A DNA stretch of 64,000 nucleotides from Pseudomonas sp. CBZ-4 (lineage in GTDB: Bacteria; Pseudomonadota; Gammaproteobacteria; Pseudomonadales; Pseudomonadaceae), in contig NZ_ANNV01000169.1 in NCBI RefSeq assembly GCF_000346755.1, positions 1 through 64,000 on the forward strand, read 5' to 3'. Position 1 is the stretch's first letter, and each line of letters starts with the position of its first letter. The notes beneath the pieces are model-generated. The model had not been told where the DNA came from. It did not search any database and saw nothing but the letters and a program-made list of their open reading frames with translations. A program made the translations under genes and the position numbers. Of the stretch, positions 1 to 7,113 are shown one piece after another.

Positions 1-477
1 GGGGCTGCATTTCAATACGTTCAGGTTTTATGATCCGGATGTGGCGCTGTTTGCTGCGCCGGATCCGATTGGGTTGGTGGGGGGATCAACCTCTACAAGT
101 ACGCACCCAATCCTATTTCATGGATTGATCCATGGGGGCTGATCAATCTGAATACCCACGGGGCCGTAGGTAATTTTGGCGTCTATGAGATTCGAATAGA
201 TGGTGAGCTGCACAAATACGACAAGGCCGATATGAACCGCGTGACAAAATCTAGCGGCGACCCGACCAGGCTTCACCAGCAGGTAGAAAAACTAGAACGT
301 CTAAATCCTGGAAAAACGATCAAGGGAACTGTTGTGCAAAGCGGTATAAGTTCGACCCAGGCAGCGAAGACCATTGAAACGGCGAAATTGGACGCTCACT
401 TCGAAAAAACAGGTGGTCAAATTCCCGAAGGATATAGAAAAAGCTATAAAGGTCCTGAACCGCTCTGCGGCAAATAG
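1..477 (+). pseudogene. Rhs toxin C-terminal tip, frameshifted
   Basis: This is the 3' end of an Rhs/YD-repeat polymorphic toxin; the rest lies upstream of the window. Frame 2 reads the conserved end of the Rhs core (FNTFRFYDPD, then APDPIGLVGG), and the expected continuation INLYKYAPNPISWIDPWGL is in frame 1 from position 85. The junction is a run of six G at 79-84, where seven would keep one frame. Without correction, frame 2 stops at 140-142. The tip after the WGL motif is about 110 residues and contains GVYEIRIDGELHKYDKAD, PTRLHQQ and AKTIETAKLD, in an order that resembles GIY-YIG/URI nucleases (first motif, Arg, late Glu). The nuclease assignment is inference. The frameshift may be real, phase-variable or a sequencing error in the G run. 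Confidence 0.8.
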
Positions 478-489
478 AAGAGGTCAATA

Positions 490-936
490 ATGCGCACCCC
501 ATTCCCTCTCGCTATCGGCGGCCTGTTCCCAGATCCTGGCGCTGTATTTTTTGTATCGCACCTCGTTAGCCGGATTATTCGTGAACAATTGGAACATCGA
601 ATAGTCGACACCGAGGAATTCGATAAAAAATAGGGCGACAACTATTGGCTGAGTTCAAAAGACTCCAGCATGGCTGACTTAACGGACCTCAAAATCATGG
701 GACCTGAAGTGTCGAAAAGAAATAAAACAGTCAGCTACTCTTTGAAAATACCTCATCAGCCCATCAATGAAGATCCAACGAGTCATGAACAATACCTTGC
801 CTATCATGAACGAGCCGTGAAGGAAATACTTGACGCTCTCCCAATACATCTATCAGAGCCCGTAGAAAATATTTACGCCGCCATACCTCAGGAAGTGCAA
901 ACGTTACCGGCAGCACAGCTGAAGAGCACAGAATAA
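490..936 (+). pseudogene. Probable Rhs immunity gene, interrupted by in-frame TAG
   Basis: An ATG at 490 sits behind an AGAAGAGG ribosome binding site, 12 bases after the toxin stop, where the cognate immunity gene is expected. The frame runs 47 codons (MRTPFPLAIGG..., ending EEFDKK), meets TAG at 631-633, then continues in the same frame without another stop for 100 codons to 936. The downstream part contains WLSSKDSS, VSYSLKIPHQ and a helical YHERAVKEILDALP stretch. Read through the TAG, the product would be 148 residues, a usual size for such immunity proteins. A TGG (Trp) to TAG change explains it most simply. An internal restart at ATG 670 would give an 88-residue fragment. I do not recognise the family; the immunity role is inferred from position. 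Confidence 0.6.
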
Positions 937-971
937 ATTAAAACCCGGCCTGAAAATTATCATGGATACAT

Positions 972-1020
972 GGGGCTGATTTATTTACCATTCTTTTTAT
1001 AGACCAAATAAATCCGCCCC
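972..1020 (-). terminator. AT-rich hairpin downstream of the 1033-2004 gene
   Basis: The arms 972-986 and 1006-1020 are inverted repeats of 15 bases with one mismatch. They lie between the converging immunity remnant and the minus-strand gene ending at 1033, so they probably end transcription of one or both. There is no strong T run. Confidence 0.5.
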
Positions 1021-1032
1021 CTTTATCCCTAT

Positions 1033-2004
1033 TTATTCAGCATCTTCTGCATCTGCTTGCGCGTTTCTTATCAGCCGCTTCAGCATTTTGTTCATGTGCT
1101 CATAGCGCTTCTCAACGACCGCCATACGAGACGCTGCCGTCGGCGTTTCCGATGACTCCGGCGCCACATAGGGGTCGTAGATAAGCCCGTATCGTTTCGC
1201 GATTTCTTTCATCTGGTCTTCTGTGGCGTTCATCCTGCTTTCAAGAGCGTTCAAGCGTGAGTCAACATCAGTTGCCGCGCCAGGATCCTTACCCACCGCC
1301 TTGGCATCCGGCCCCTCATTAATGGAGAGTATGCTGTTGACCATTACTTCCGTTTTTATTTCAGCGCTTTCAAGACGTGCGTCTAATTTTTGCTGTTCCG
1401 TCGCGGAAGGATCGTTGGTGCTTACCCTACCGTCTGCGTTCCTTTTTTCAGCCCCCGGCATTTTGGCTTGTGCGTCAATCCTGTCCGTTATGGCGCAAGA
1501 AGCTATATGCTCCCCGGCGGTAAAGGGCAAACCAGTAAGTGTGCTTACGCCATGATTTATAAACGCGCTACGAGCACCGCTGGCGAGCTCACTCGATATT
1601 GGCGGAAGCACATTTTTTTTGTGCAAATCGGAAATTGTTTTCGAGCTATTGACGGCATCGTTCGACCCATTTGGCCCACCCGCAGGCTTGGGTGGTTTCG
1701 TCGATGGTGGCTTAGTCTCCGCTGGTGGCTTGGTATTCGCTGGCGGCTTTTTCTTAGGTGCCTTTGTCTTCGGGTTATTGAAAAAAACAGAGCTAGCGCG
1801 CTTAGCCCTCGCTTGCACCTCCTCTTCACTCGCCATCGGATACTGGGAAGAACGCCCGCTCTCATTACCCAAATCGCGTTCAACTCTCAAGCCGCTCGCA
1901 ACGTCCTGCTGTTTATCTGTAACTATCGGCGCTTTGCCCCCCTGAGTGCCGGGTTGAGCCGACGGGATCTGCAAATGGGTATACGGCTGATCAGACAGTT
2001 TCAT
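1033..2004 (-). CDS. Hypothetical protein with Pro/Lys-rich linker and coiled-coil C terminus
   Basis: The product has 323 residues from the ATG at 2004, chosen because an AGAGG sits 7 bases before it; an upstream in-frame start at 2052 lacks this. I do not recognise a family. The N-terminal 75 residues are polar, followed by a low-complexity linker with TKPP/KPPK repeats at about residues 80-115, then a mixed region containing GLPFTAGEHIASCA, and helices with heptad-like spacing (SRLNALESRMNATEDQMKE) near the C terminus. There is no signal peptide or membrane segment. Its GC content looks lower than in the core genes to the right, and it lies next to a broken Rhs module, so it may be accessory cargo or a secreted effector. 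That is inference only. Confidence 0.6.
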   Translation of the reverse strand: MKLSDQPYTHLQIPSAQPGTQGGKAPIVTDKQQDVASGLRVERDLGNESGRSSQYPMASEEEVQARAKRASSVFFNNPKTKAPKKKPPANTKPPAETKPPSTKPPKPAGGPNGSNDAVNSSKTISDLHKKNVLPPISSELASGARSAFINHGVSTLTGLPFTAGEHIASCAITDRIDAQAKMPGAEKRNADGRVSTNDPSATEQQKLDARLESAEIKTEVMVNSILSINEGPDAKAVGKDPGAATDVDSRLNALESRMNATEDQMKEIAKRYGLIYDPYVAPESSETPTAASRMAVVEKRYEHMNKMLKRLIRNAQADAEDAE

Positions 2005-2194
2005 AACGACACCTCTTAAATTCAATTGAGAGAGTGCTTCCTGCAACCTCAACCTTTAAGTGAGCGTTCACACATAGAGGTTCCGGCATTTAAAAAAAAA
2101 CGCACCAAGACGAATACAAGCCGTTGCAACCCCCGTCTGCTCAAGCCATTTAAACGTGCATATGAACCTGAACACCGACTTGCTTTGCCCCAAC

Positions 2195-2232
2195 AAAAAT
2201 GGGCACCCGACCCAGTCGGCGTGCCCATTTTT
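2195..2232. terminator. Bidirectional terminator downstream of hupA
   Basis: AAAAATGGGCAC at 2195-2206 pairs perfectly with GTGCCCATTTTT at 2221-2232, and the loop holds a second small stem (CCGAC/GTCGG). The stem gives a T run on each strand. It follows the minus-strand hupA gene, which ends at 2269. Confidence 0.85.
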
Positions 2233-2268
2233 TCTACCACCCCGCCTCCCTTCGAGGCGATACCGCTC

Positions 2269-2544
2269 TTACGGGTTGACGCTGTCTTTGAGCGACTTGC
2301 CCGGCTTGAACGCAACGGTGTTGCTGGCCTTGATCTTCACCGGCTCGCCGGTTTGCGGGTTCTTGCCGGTGCGGGCGCCGCGATGGCGTTGCAGGAAGGT
2401 GCCGAAGCCAACCAGGGTGACGCTGTCCTTGCGGTGCAGGGCGCCGGTGATTTCTTCGAGAACGGCGTTGAGGACGCGGTTGGCCTGTTCTTTGGTGAGA
2501 TCCGCTTTTTCAGCGATGGCGGCTGCGAGTTCTGGTTTACGCAT
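2269..2544 (-). CDS. hupA: HU family nucleoid DNA-binding protein
   Basis: A 91-residue histone-like HU protein that bends and compacts DNA as a dimer. It shows the family pattern: an N-terminal helical dimerisation part (MRKPELAAAIAEKADLTKEQ), the VGFGTF turn, the DNA-binding arm with RTGKNPQTGEPV, and the KPGKSLKD end. Length is normal. A GAGG lies 8 bases before the ATG at 2544. The position beside the rubredoxin reductase and ubiC-ubiA matches the pseudomonad HU paralogue usually called hupA; the choice among HU paralogues rests on that context. A strong terminator follows. Confidence 0.92.
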   Translation of the reverse strand: MRKPELAAAIAEKADLTKEQANRVLNAVLEEITGALHRKDSVTLVGFGTFLQRHRGARTGKNPQTGEPVKIKASNTVAFKPGKSLKDSVNP

Positions 2545-2735
2545 GAGTGAAGCCTCTTTGACGGTTTTTTGTTGTTATGTCCGTGCTGCTCTCTAACGGA
2601 GCAGCGCCCAAGGCGCCGCAGGCTCTACTCTGCGGCAGACGGGAGTGAGGATGGCATGCCCACCGACGCTGCGCCAGTGTCGCGGCGACCTTTCTGGGGG
2701 TAGGAACGTGCTGATTCCGACAGAACGACCGGTAT

Positions 2736-3884
2736 TTACGCCAGCAACGGTGGAAGTTCTTTGTTCAGGGCCAGTTTGTCCATGACAGCGCCGCCGGTCA
2801 GCGCATAACCCAACAGGCGGCCGCTGGCGTCGCGGCACAGGGCCTTTATATCGGCGCCCTGGCCTTCGACGCTCCACACGCCTTCGCTGCCCCGTGGCGG
2901 TGGCGAAACCACCAGCGGGCAGATCGGGGTTTTCACGGTGATGGGCATCGGCCCGTAGCTGACCGCCGTCGCATTGCCGGCCAACGTCTGGGCCAGGGCG
3001 CGGGCGCAGCTCATCAGTGGCATCACATACAGCAGGTTCAGGCCATCGACTTCGGCGCAATCGCCCAGGGCGTAGATATTCGCGTGGGAGGTCTTGAGGT
3101 GGCGGTCTACCGTGACCCCGCGGCCGGTCTGCAAGCCGGCGGCGGCAGCGAGGTCGACCCGTGGACGCAGGCCGATGGCCGAGACCACCAGGTCACAGTG
3201 GATCACTTCGCCGTCCGACAGGTGCGCTTCCAGGCCACCAGCGCTGCGCTGCAAGCGGTTGAGCACCGGGCCCAGGTGGAAACGCGCGCCAAGGCCTTCC
3301 AGGCCAGCCTGCACCGCAGCGGCAGCCGCCGGGTGCAGCAGGGTCGGCATGACTTGCTCGCACGGCGCCACCAGGTCGATCTCGTAGCCGCCGAGGATCA
3401 GGTCGTTGGCGAACTCGCAGCCGATCAGGCCGGCACCGAGCAGCAGCACGCGGCGCTTGCCGGCAGCGGCTGCGCGAAAGCGCGCGTAGTCTTCCAGGTC
3501 ATTGATCGGGAAAATCAGCTCAGCCGCATCGCCTTCCACCGGCACACGCACGGTTTCGGCGCCCCAGGCCAGGATCAGGTCGCGATAGGCCACCGCTTCC
3601 TCGCCGATCCACAGGCGCTTGTGGCCCGGGTCGATGCCGCTGATGCGGGTGTGGGTGCGCACTTCGGCCTTGAGTTGCTCGGCCATGGCGCCAGGTTCAG
3701 CCATGCTCAGGCCATCGGCGTCCTTGTTCTTGCCAAAACCGGTGGAGAGCATGGGCTTGGAGTAGGAGCGGCCGTCATCCGCGGTGATCAGCAGCAATGG
3801 GGTCTCGCTGTCGAGCTTGCGAAACTCCCGGGCCAGGTTGTAGCCGGCCAATCCGGTGCCGATGATCACGACAGGTGCGTTCAT
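2736..3884 (-). CDS. rubB: Rubredoxin-NAD(+) reductase, FAD-dependent
   Basis: A 382-residue flavoprotein that passes electrons from NADH to rubredoxin. The N-terminal Rossmann fold shows IIGTGLAGYNLAREF, the second NAD-binding fold shows VLLLGAGLIGCEFANDL near residue 145, and the second FAD motif is IYALGDCAEV near residue 270. These place it in the pyridine nucleotide-disulphide oxidoreductase class I family, at normal length. CAAGGAG precedes the ATG at 3884. The rubredoxin gene lies 36 bases upstream on the same strand, so the two are very likely co-transcribed and are redox partners. Confidence 0.9.
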   Translation of the reverse strand: MNAPVVIIGTGLAGYNLAREFRKLDSETPLLLITADDGRSYSKPMLSTGFGKNKDADGLSMAEPGAMAEQLKAEVRTHTRISGIDPGHKRLWIGEEAVAYRDLILAWGAETVRVPVEGDAAELIFPINDLEDYARFRAAAAGKRRVLLLGAGLIGCEFANDLILGGYEIDLVAPCEQVMPTLLHPAAAAAVQAGLEGLGARFHLGPVLNRLQRSAGGLEAHLSDGEVIHCDLVVSAIGLRPRVDLAAAAGLQTGRGVTVDRHLKTSHANIYALGDCAEVDGLNLLYVMPLMSCARALAQTLAGNATAVSYGPMPITVKTPICPLVVSPPPRGSEGVWSVEGQGADIKALCRDASGRLLGYALTGGAVMDKLALNKELPPLLA

Positions 3885-3920
3885 TCCCTTCTCCTTGTAG
3901 TAGGTTTATTTGCTTGAAAA

Positions 3921-4088
3921 TCAACCGATTTCGATCATTTCGAAATCCATCTTGCCCACGCCGCAGTCCGGGCACAGCCAATCTTCCGGGACGTCTTCCC
4001 AACGGGTGCCAGGCAGGATTCCGTCATCCGGCCAGCCGTCTTTCTCGTCGTAGATCAGGCCGCAGACTACACATTGCCACTTCTTCAT
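3921..4088 (-). CDS. rubA: Rubredoxin
   Basis: A 55-residue iron-sulphur electron carrier with a single iron held by four cysteines, seen as CVVCG near residue 6 and CPDCG near residue 39. The intervening YDEKDGWPDDGILPGTRWED is characteristic. The start at 4088 gives the usual MKKWQC N terminus; the frame is open further upstream, but that extension shows no coding features. It is followed 36 bases later by its reductase. P. aeruginosa carries two adjacent rubredoxin genes at this place, as I recall; only one is present here. Confidence 0.95.
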   Translation of the reverse strand: MKKWQCVVCGLIYDEKDGWPDDGILPGTRWEDVPEDWLCPDCGVGKMDFEMIEIG

Positions 4089-4284
4089 TACTTGCTTCCT
4101 CAGGGTCCAGGCCTCTTGGCCGACGGTCGATAGATCCAGCGTTGCCGTACGGCTCAGGGCGTTTTGTACTGATCGGGGCGTGCAGATGCAAGCATGATCG
4201 ACGCAAACGGCCGGCCCACCCCGGCAAAAGCCCAGGGTGCCATGGTAAGCTCGCCGCCTCTTTTGCTGCCAATACTGACTCACC

Positions 4285-4848
4285 GTGCCGCACTCAATCG
4301 CCCTTTCCGATGCTTGCCAATGGCTGACCCAGAGCCTTCTGCGCCCAATGCCGGCGCCCCTGACCGTCAATTGGCTGTTCAACGAAGACTCGCTGACGCG
4401 CCGGCTGACGTGGCTGTCCCGGGACGGCTTCAGCGTGACGCCACTGTTCGAAGGCTGGCAGCCGCTGCGGGACGACGAATGCGCCGCCCTTGGGCTCGCG
4501 CCAGCCACCGTCGGCTGGGTACGCGAAGTGTATTTGCGCGGGCAAGGCCAGCCCTGGGTGTTTGCCCGCAGCGTGGCGTCGCGCAGTGCGTTGCAAGGTG
4601 ATGGGCTGCACATGGATGAGCTGGGCAGCCGCTCGCTGGGCGAGTTGCTGTTCTGCGACCAGGCGTTCACCCGCCAGGCGATCGAGGTGTGCCATTACCC
4701 GCGCCACTGGTTGCCAAGCGCCGATCAGGCCGACGGGCTGTGGGGTCGGCGCTCGCGTTTTGATCGCGGGGCCTTGAGCGTATTGGTCGCGGAAATCTTC
4801 TTGCCGAGCTTCTGGCATGCCTTGCATGCCCACCCGGAGAACTGCTGA
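4285..4848 (+). CDS. ubiC: Chorismate pyruvate-lyase
   Basis: A 187-residue cytoplasmic enzyme that removes pyruvate from chorismate to give 4-hydroxybenzoate, the first committed step of ubiquinone synthesis. Family landmarks are WLTQSLLRPMPAPLT at the N terminus, the REVYL segment near residue 75, the LGELLF motif near residue 115, and RRSRFDRGALSVLVAEIFLP near the C terminus, which carries the conserved Glu. The start is GTG at 4285. The stop overlaps the ubiA start by one base (TGATG), which points to translational coupling. It diverges from the rubredoxin operon across 196 bases. Confidence 0.95.
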   Translation: MPHSIALSDACQWLTQSLLRPMPAPLTVNWLFNEDSLTRRLTWLSRDGFSVTPLFEGWQPLRDDECAALGLAPATVGWVREVYLRGQGQPWVFARSVASRSALQGDGLHMDELGSRSLGELLFCDQAFTRQAIEVCHYPRHWLPSADQADGLWGRRSRFDRGALSVLVAEIFLPSFWHALHAHPENC

Positions 4849-5738
4849 TGTATCAACGTCTGCTCAAGTCCTTGAACCACCTGAACCCCAGGGCGTGGGA
4901 TTTCATCCAGCTGACGCGCATGGACAAGCCCATCGGCATCTATCTGCTGCTGTGGCCGACGTTATGGGCGCTGTGGATCGCCGGCAAGGGCTCGCCGTCC
5001 CTGCTCAATATCGTGATTTTCGTGCTCGGCGTGGTGCTGACCCGTGCCGGCGGCTGCGTCATCAATGACTGGGCCGACCGCAAGGTCGACGGCCATGTGA
5101 AACGCACCGAGCAGCGTCCGCTGGTGAGCGGCAAGATCAGCTCGAAAGAGGCCCTGGTGTTTTTTGCCGTGCTGATGGGCATCAGTTTCCTGCTGGTACT
5201 GCTGACCAATGCCAGCACCATACTGCTGTCCCTCGGCGGCCTGGCGCTGGCGGCGAGTTACCCGTTCATGAAGCGCTACACCTATTACCCGCAGGTGGTG
5301 TTGGGTGCGGCGTTTTCCTGGGGCATGCCGATGGCATTCACCGCCGAGACCGGCAGCCTGCCCGCCACCGCGTGGCTGCTGTATATCGCCAACCTGTTGT
5401 GGACGGTGGGTTATGACACCTATTACGCCATGACCGACCGCGACGACGACTTGAAGATCGGCGTGAAGTCCACGGCCATTCTGTTTGGCGATGCGGATCG
5501 CGTGATTATCCTCACCCTACAGGGGTTGGCGCTGGTGTGCCTGTTGCTGGCGGGCGCGCGGTTTGAGCTGGGGGGCTGGTTCCACTTGGGCCTGGTTGCC
5601 GCGGCGGGCTGTTTTGCCTGGGAGTTCTGGTACACGCGGGACAGGGATCGGCTGAAGTGCTTCAAGGCGTTCCTGCATAACCACTGGGCGGGGTTGGCGA
5701 TTTTTGTGGGGATTGTGCTGGATTACGGGTTGCGCTGA
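4848..5738 (+). CDS. ubiA: 4-Hydroxybenzoate polyprenyltransferase
   Basis: A 296-residue integral membrane enzyme that attaches the polyprenyl tail to 4-hydroxybenzoate, the product of UbiC. Both Asp-rich metal/diphosphate motifs are present: NDWADRKVDGHV near residue 73 and DRDDDLKIGVKST near residue 195. Between them lie several hydrophobic helices (for example ILLSLGGLALAASYPF). Length is normal. It is the second gene of the ubiCA operon and ends at a REP pair. Confidence 0.96.
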   Translation: MYQRLLKSLNHLNPRAWDFIQLTRMDKPIGIYLLLWPTLWALWIAGKGSPSLLNIVIFVLGVVLTRAGGCVINDWADRKVDGHVKRTEQRPLVSGKISSKEALVFFAVLMGISFLLVLLTNASTILLSLGGLALAASYPFMKRYTYYPQVVLGAAFSWGMPMAFTAETGSLPATAWLLYIANLLWTVGYDTYYAMTDRDDDLKIGVKSTAILFGDADRVIILTLQGLALVCLLLAGARFELGGWFHLGLVAAAGCFAWEFWYTRDRDRLKCFKAFLHNHWAGLAIFVGIVLDYGLR

Positions 5739-5751
5739 TTGTTCTGACGCC

Positions 5752-5823
5752 ATCGCGGGCAAGCCCGCTCCCACAGTTTGAATTGCGAACACCTTCAAAT
5801 GTGGGAGCGGGCTTGCCCGCGAT
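5752..5823. repeat. REP pair in tail-to-tail orientation
   Basis: ATCGCGGGCAAGCCCGCTCC at the left and GGAGCGGGCTTGCCCGCGAT at the right form two inverted REP copies separated by about 26 bases. The outward order (CTCCCAC then GTGGGAG) is opposite to the other REPINs in this window. It lies between the converging ubiA and the secreted-protein gene. Confidence 0.9.
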
Positions 5824-5844
5824 GCTTTTAGCCGCGCCTCGGGC

Positions 5845-6222
5845 TCAAGGCTTGATCACATGCCACGCCCCACCCTTGCCATCCCCGGTCTTGTCCCCGG
5901 CCTTCATGTCATCCTTATAGGTGTACACCGGCTTGCCTTTGTAAGCCCACTGGCTGGTCTGGTCATCACGGGTGATCACCGTCCAATCCCCCATCGGCTT
6001 GTCGGTGGACTCAGCCTTCAACGGCGGCCAGTTCGTCGCGCACTGGTCCTTGCACACGGACTTGCCATCGGCATCCTTGTCGAAGGTGTAGAGCGTCATC
6101 CCTTTGTGATCCACCAGCGTCCCGTCTTTGGTCATCGCCGGGTCCATTGCGAAGGCCAGGGTCGGCAGCGTCAACGCGGCCGTTACCAACAGGGCTTTCC
6201 AGGAAACAGTGCGGTAAGTCAT
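5845..6222 (-). CDS. Secreted repeat-type protein (COG4315-like)
   Basis: A 125-residue exported protein. The start at 6222 follows GGAAGG by 5 bases and gives a clear signal peptide (KALLVTAALTLPTLAFA). The mature part holds two related blocks of the family once called secreted repeat of unknown function: GMTLYTFDKDADGKSVC with CKDQCATNWPPL, and GKPVYTYKDDMKAGDKTGDG ending in GGAWHVIKP. No enzymatic role is known to me. It diverges from phoB across 153 bases that contain a Pho box, so it could respond to phosphate too, though the box position favours phoB. Confidence 0.85.
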   Translation of the reverse strand: MTYRTVSWKALLVTAALTLPTLAFAMDPAMTKDGTLVDHKGMTLYTFDKDADGKSVCKDQCATNWPPLKAESTDKPMGDWTVITRDDQTSQWAYKGKPVYTYKDDMKAGDKTGDGKGGAWHVIKP

Positions 6223-6304
6223 CGGAACCTTCCTTTTTTGGTTGTCAGGATTCGGACCCAAAGCGTAGTCCAGAGAGACGCGGATTGCCCAAGCGACTAA
6301 ATTA

Positions 6305-6322
6305 CTGTCACACGACTGCAAT
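6305..6322 (+). promoter_or_regulatory. Pho box upstream of phoB
   Basis: CTGTCAC-ACGA-CTGCAAT matches the PhoB consensus of two 7-base CTGTCAT-like repeats separated by 4 bases, with two changes in the distal half and one at the end of the first. It lies 53 bases before the phoB start and implies autoregulation of phoBR. Confidence 0.8.
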
Positions 6323-6375
6323 AATTCCGTTATCTAATGCGGCGCAAGACAGTTAAATGACAAGAGGATTTAGGC

Positions 6376-7065
6376 ATGGTTGGCAGGAGCATTCTGATCG
6401 TTGACGACGAAGCGCCCATCCGCGAGATGATCGCCGTTGCGTTGGAAATGGCCGGCTACGACTGCCTGGAGGCAGAGAACTCCCAGCAGGCCCATGCCAT
6501 TATCGTCGACCGCAAGCCGGACCTGATCCTGCTCGACTGGATGCTGCCCGGCACGTCCGGCATCGAGCTGGCCCGCCGCCTCAAGCGTGACGAGCTGACC
6601 GGGGATATCCCGATCATCATGCTCACCGCCAAGGGCGAAGAGGACAACAAGATCCAGGGCCTGGAAGTCGGCGCCGATGACTACATCACCAAGCCTTTTT
6701 CCCCACGTGAGCTGGTCGCGCGCCTGAAAGCCGTACTGCGCCGCGCCGGCCCGACCGATGGCGAAGCGCCGATTGAAGTCGGCGGCCTGATCCTCGACCC
6801 CATCAGCCACCGCGTGACCATCGACGGCACGCCGGCCGAGATGGGCCCCACCGAATACCGTCTGCTGCAATTCTTCATGACCCACCAGGAACGCGCCTAC
6901 ACCCGCGGCCAACTGCTCGACCAGGTCTGGGGCGGCAACGTGTATGTGGAAGAGCGCACCGTGGATGTGCATATCCGTCGCCTGCGCAAAGCCTTGGGCG
7001 ATGCCTACGAGAATCTGGTACAAACCGTGCGCGGTACTGGCTACCGGTTCTCCACCAAGGGCTGA
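6376..7065 (+). CDS. phoB: Phosphate regulon response regulator PhoB
   Basis: A 229-residue OmpR-type regulator that activates phosphate-starvation genes once phosphorylated by PhoR. The receiver domain (1-120) shows the acidic pair in ILIVDDEAP, the phosphoacceptor Asp in LILLDWMLPG and the Lys in DDYITKPFS. The winged-helix domain shows MGPTEYRLLQFF and VDVHIRRLRKAL, ending GTGYRFSTKG. AGAGGA lies 9 bases before the ATG. phoR follows 48 bases later, and Pho boxes found before phoB, pstS and pstC in this window fit its known targets. Confidence 0.98.
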   Translation: MVGRSILIVDDEAPIREMIAVALEMAGYDCLEAENSQQAHAIIVDRKPDLILLDWMLPGTSGIELARRLKRDELTGDIPIIMLTAKGEEDNKIQGLEVGADDYITKPFSPRELVARLKAVLRRAGPTDGEAPIEVGGLILDPISHRVTIDGTPAEMGPTEYRLLQFFMTHQERAYTRGQLLDQVWGGNVYVEERTVDVHIRRLRKALGDAYENLVQTVRGTGYRFSTKG

Positions 7066-7113
7066 GCCAGCCGCTTTTCTTGACTTAAACAGCTGACAAG
7101 GACGCATGTTCAA

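Noticed and set aside
1..936. Type VI secretion cluster at the left edge
   Set aside because: Only an Rhs tip and immunity remnant are visible; no vgrG, hcp, tss or eag gene lies in the window.
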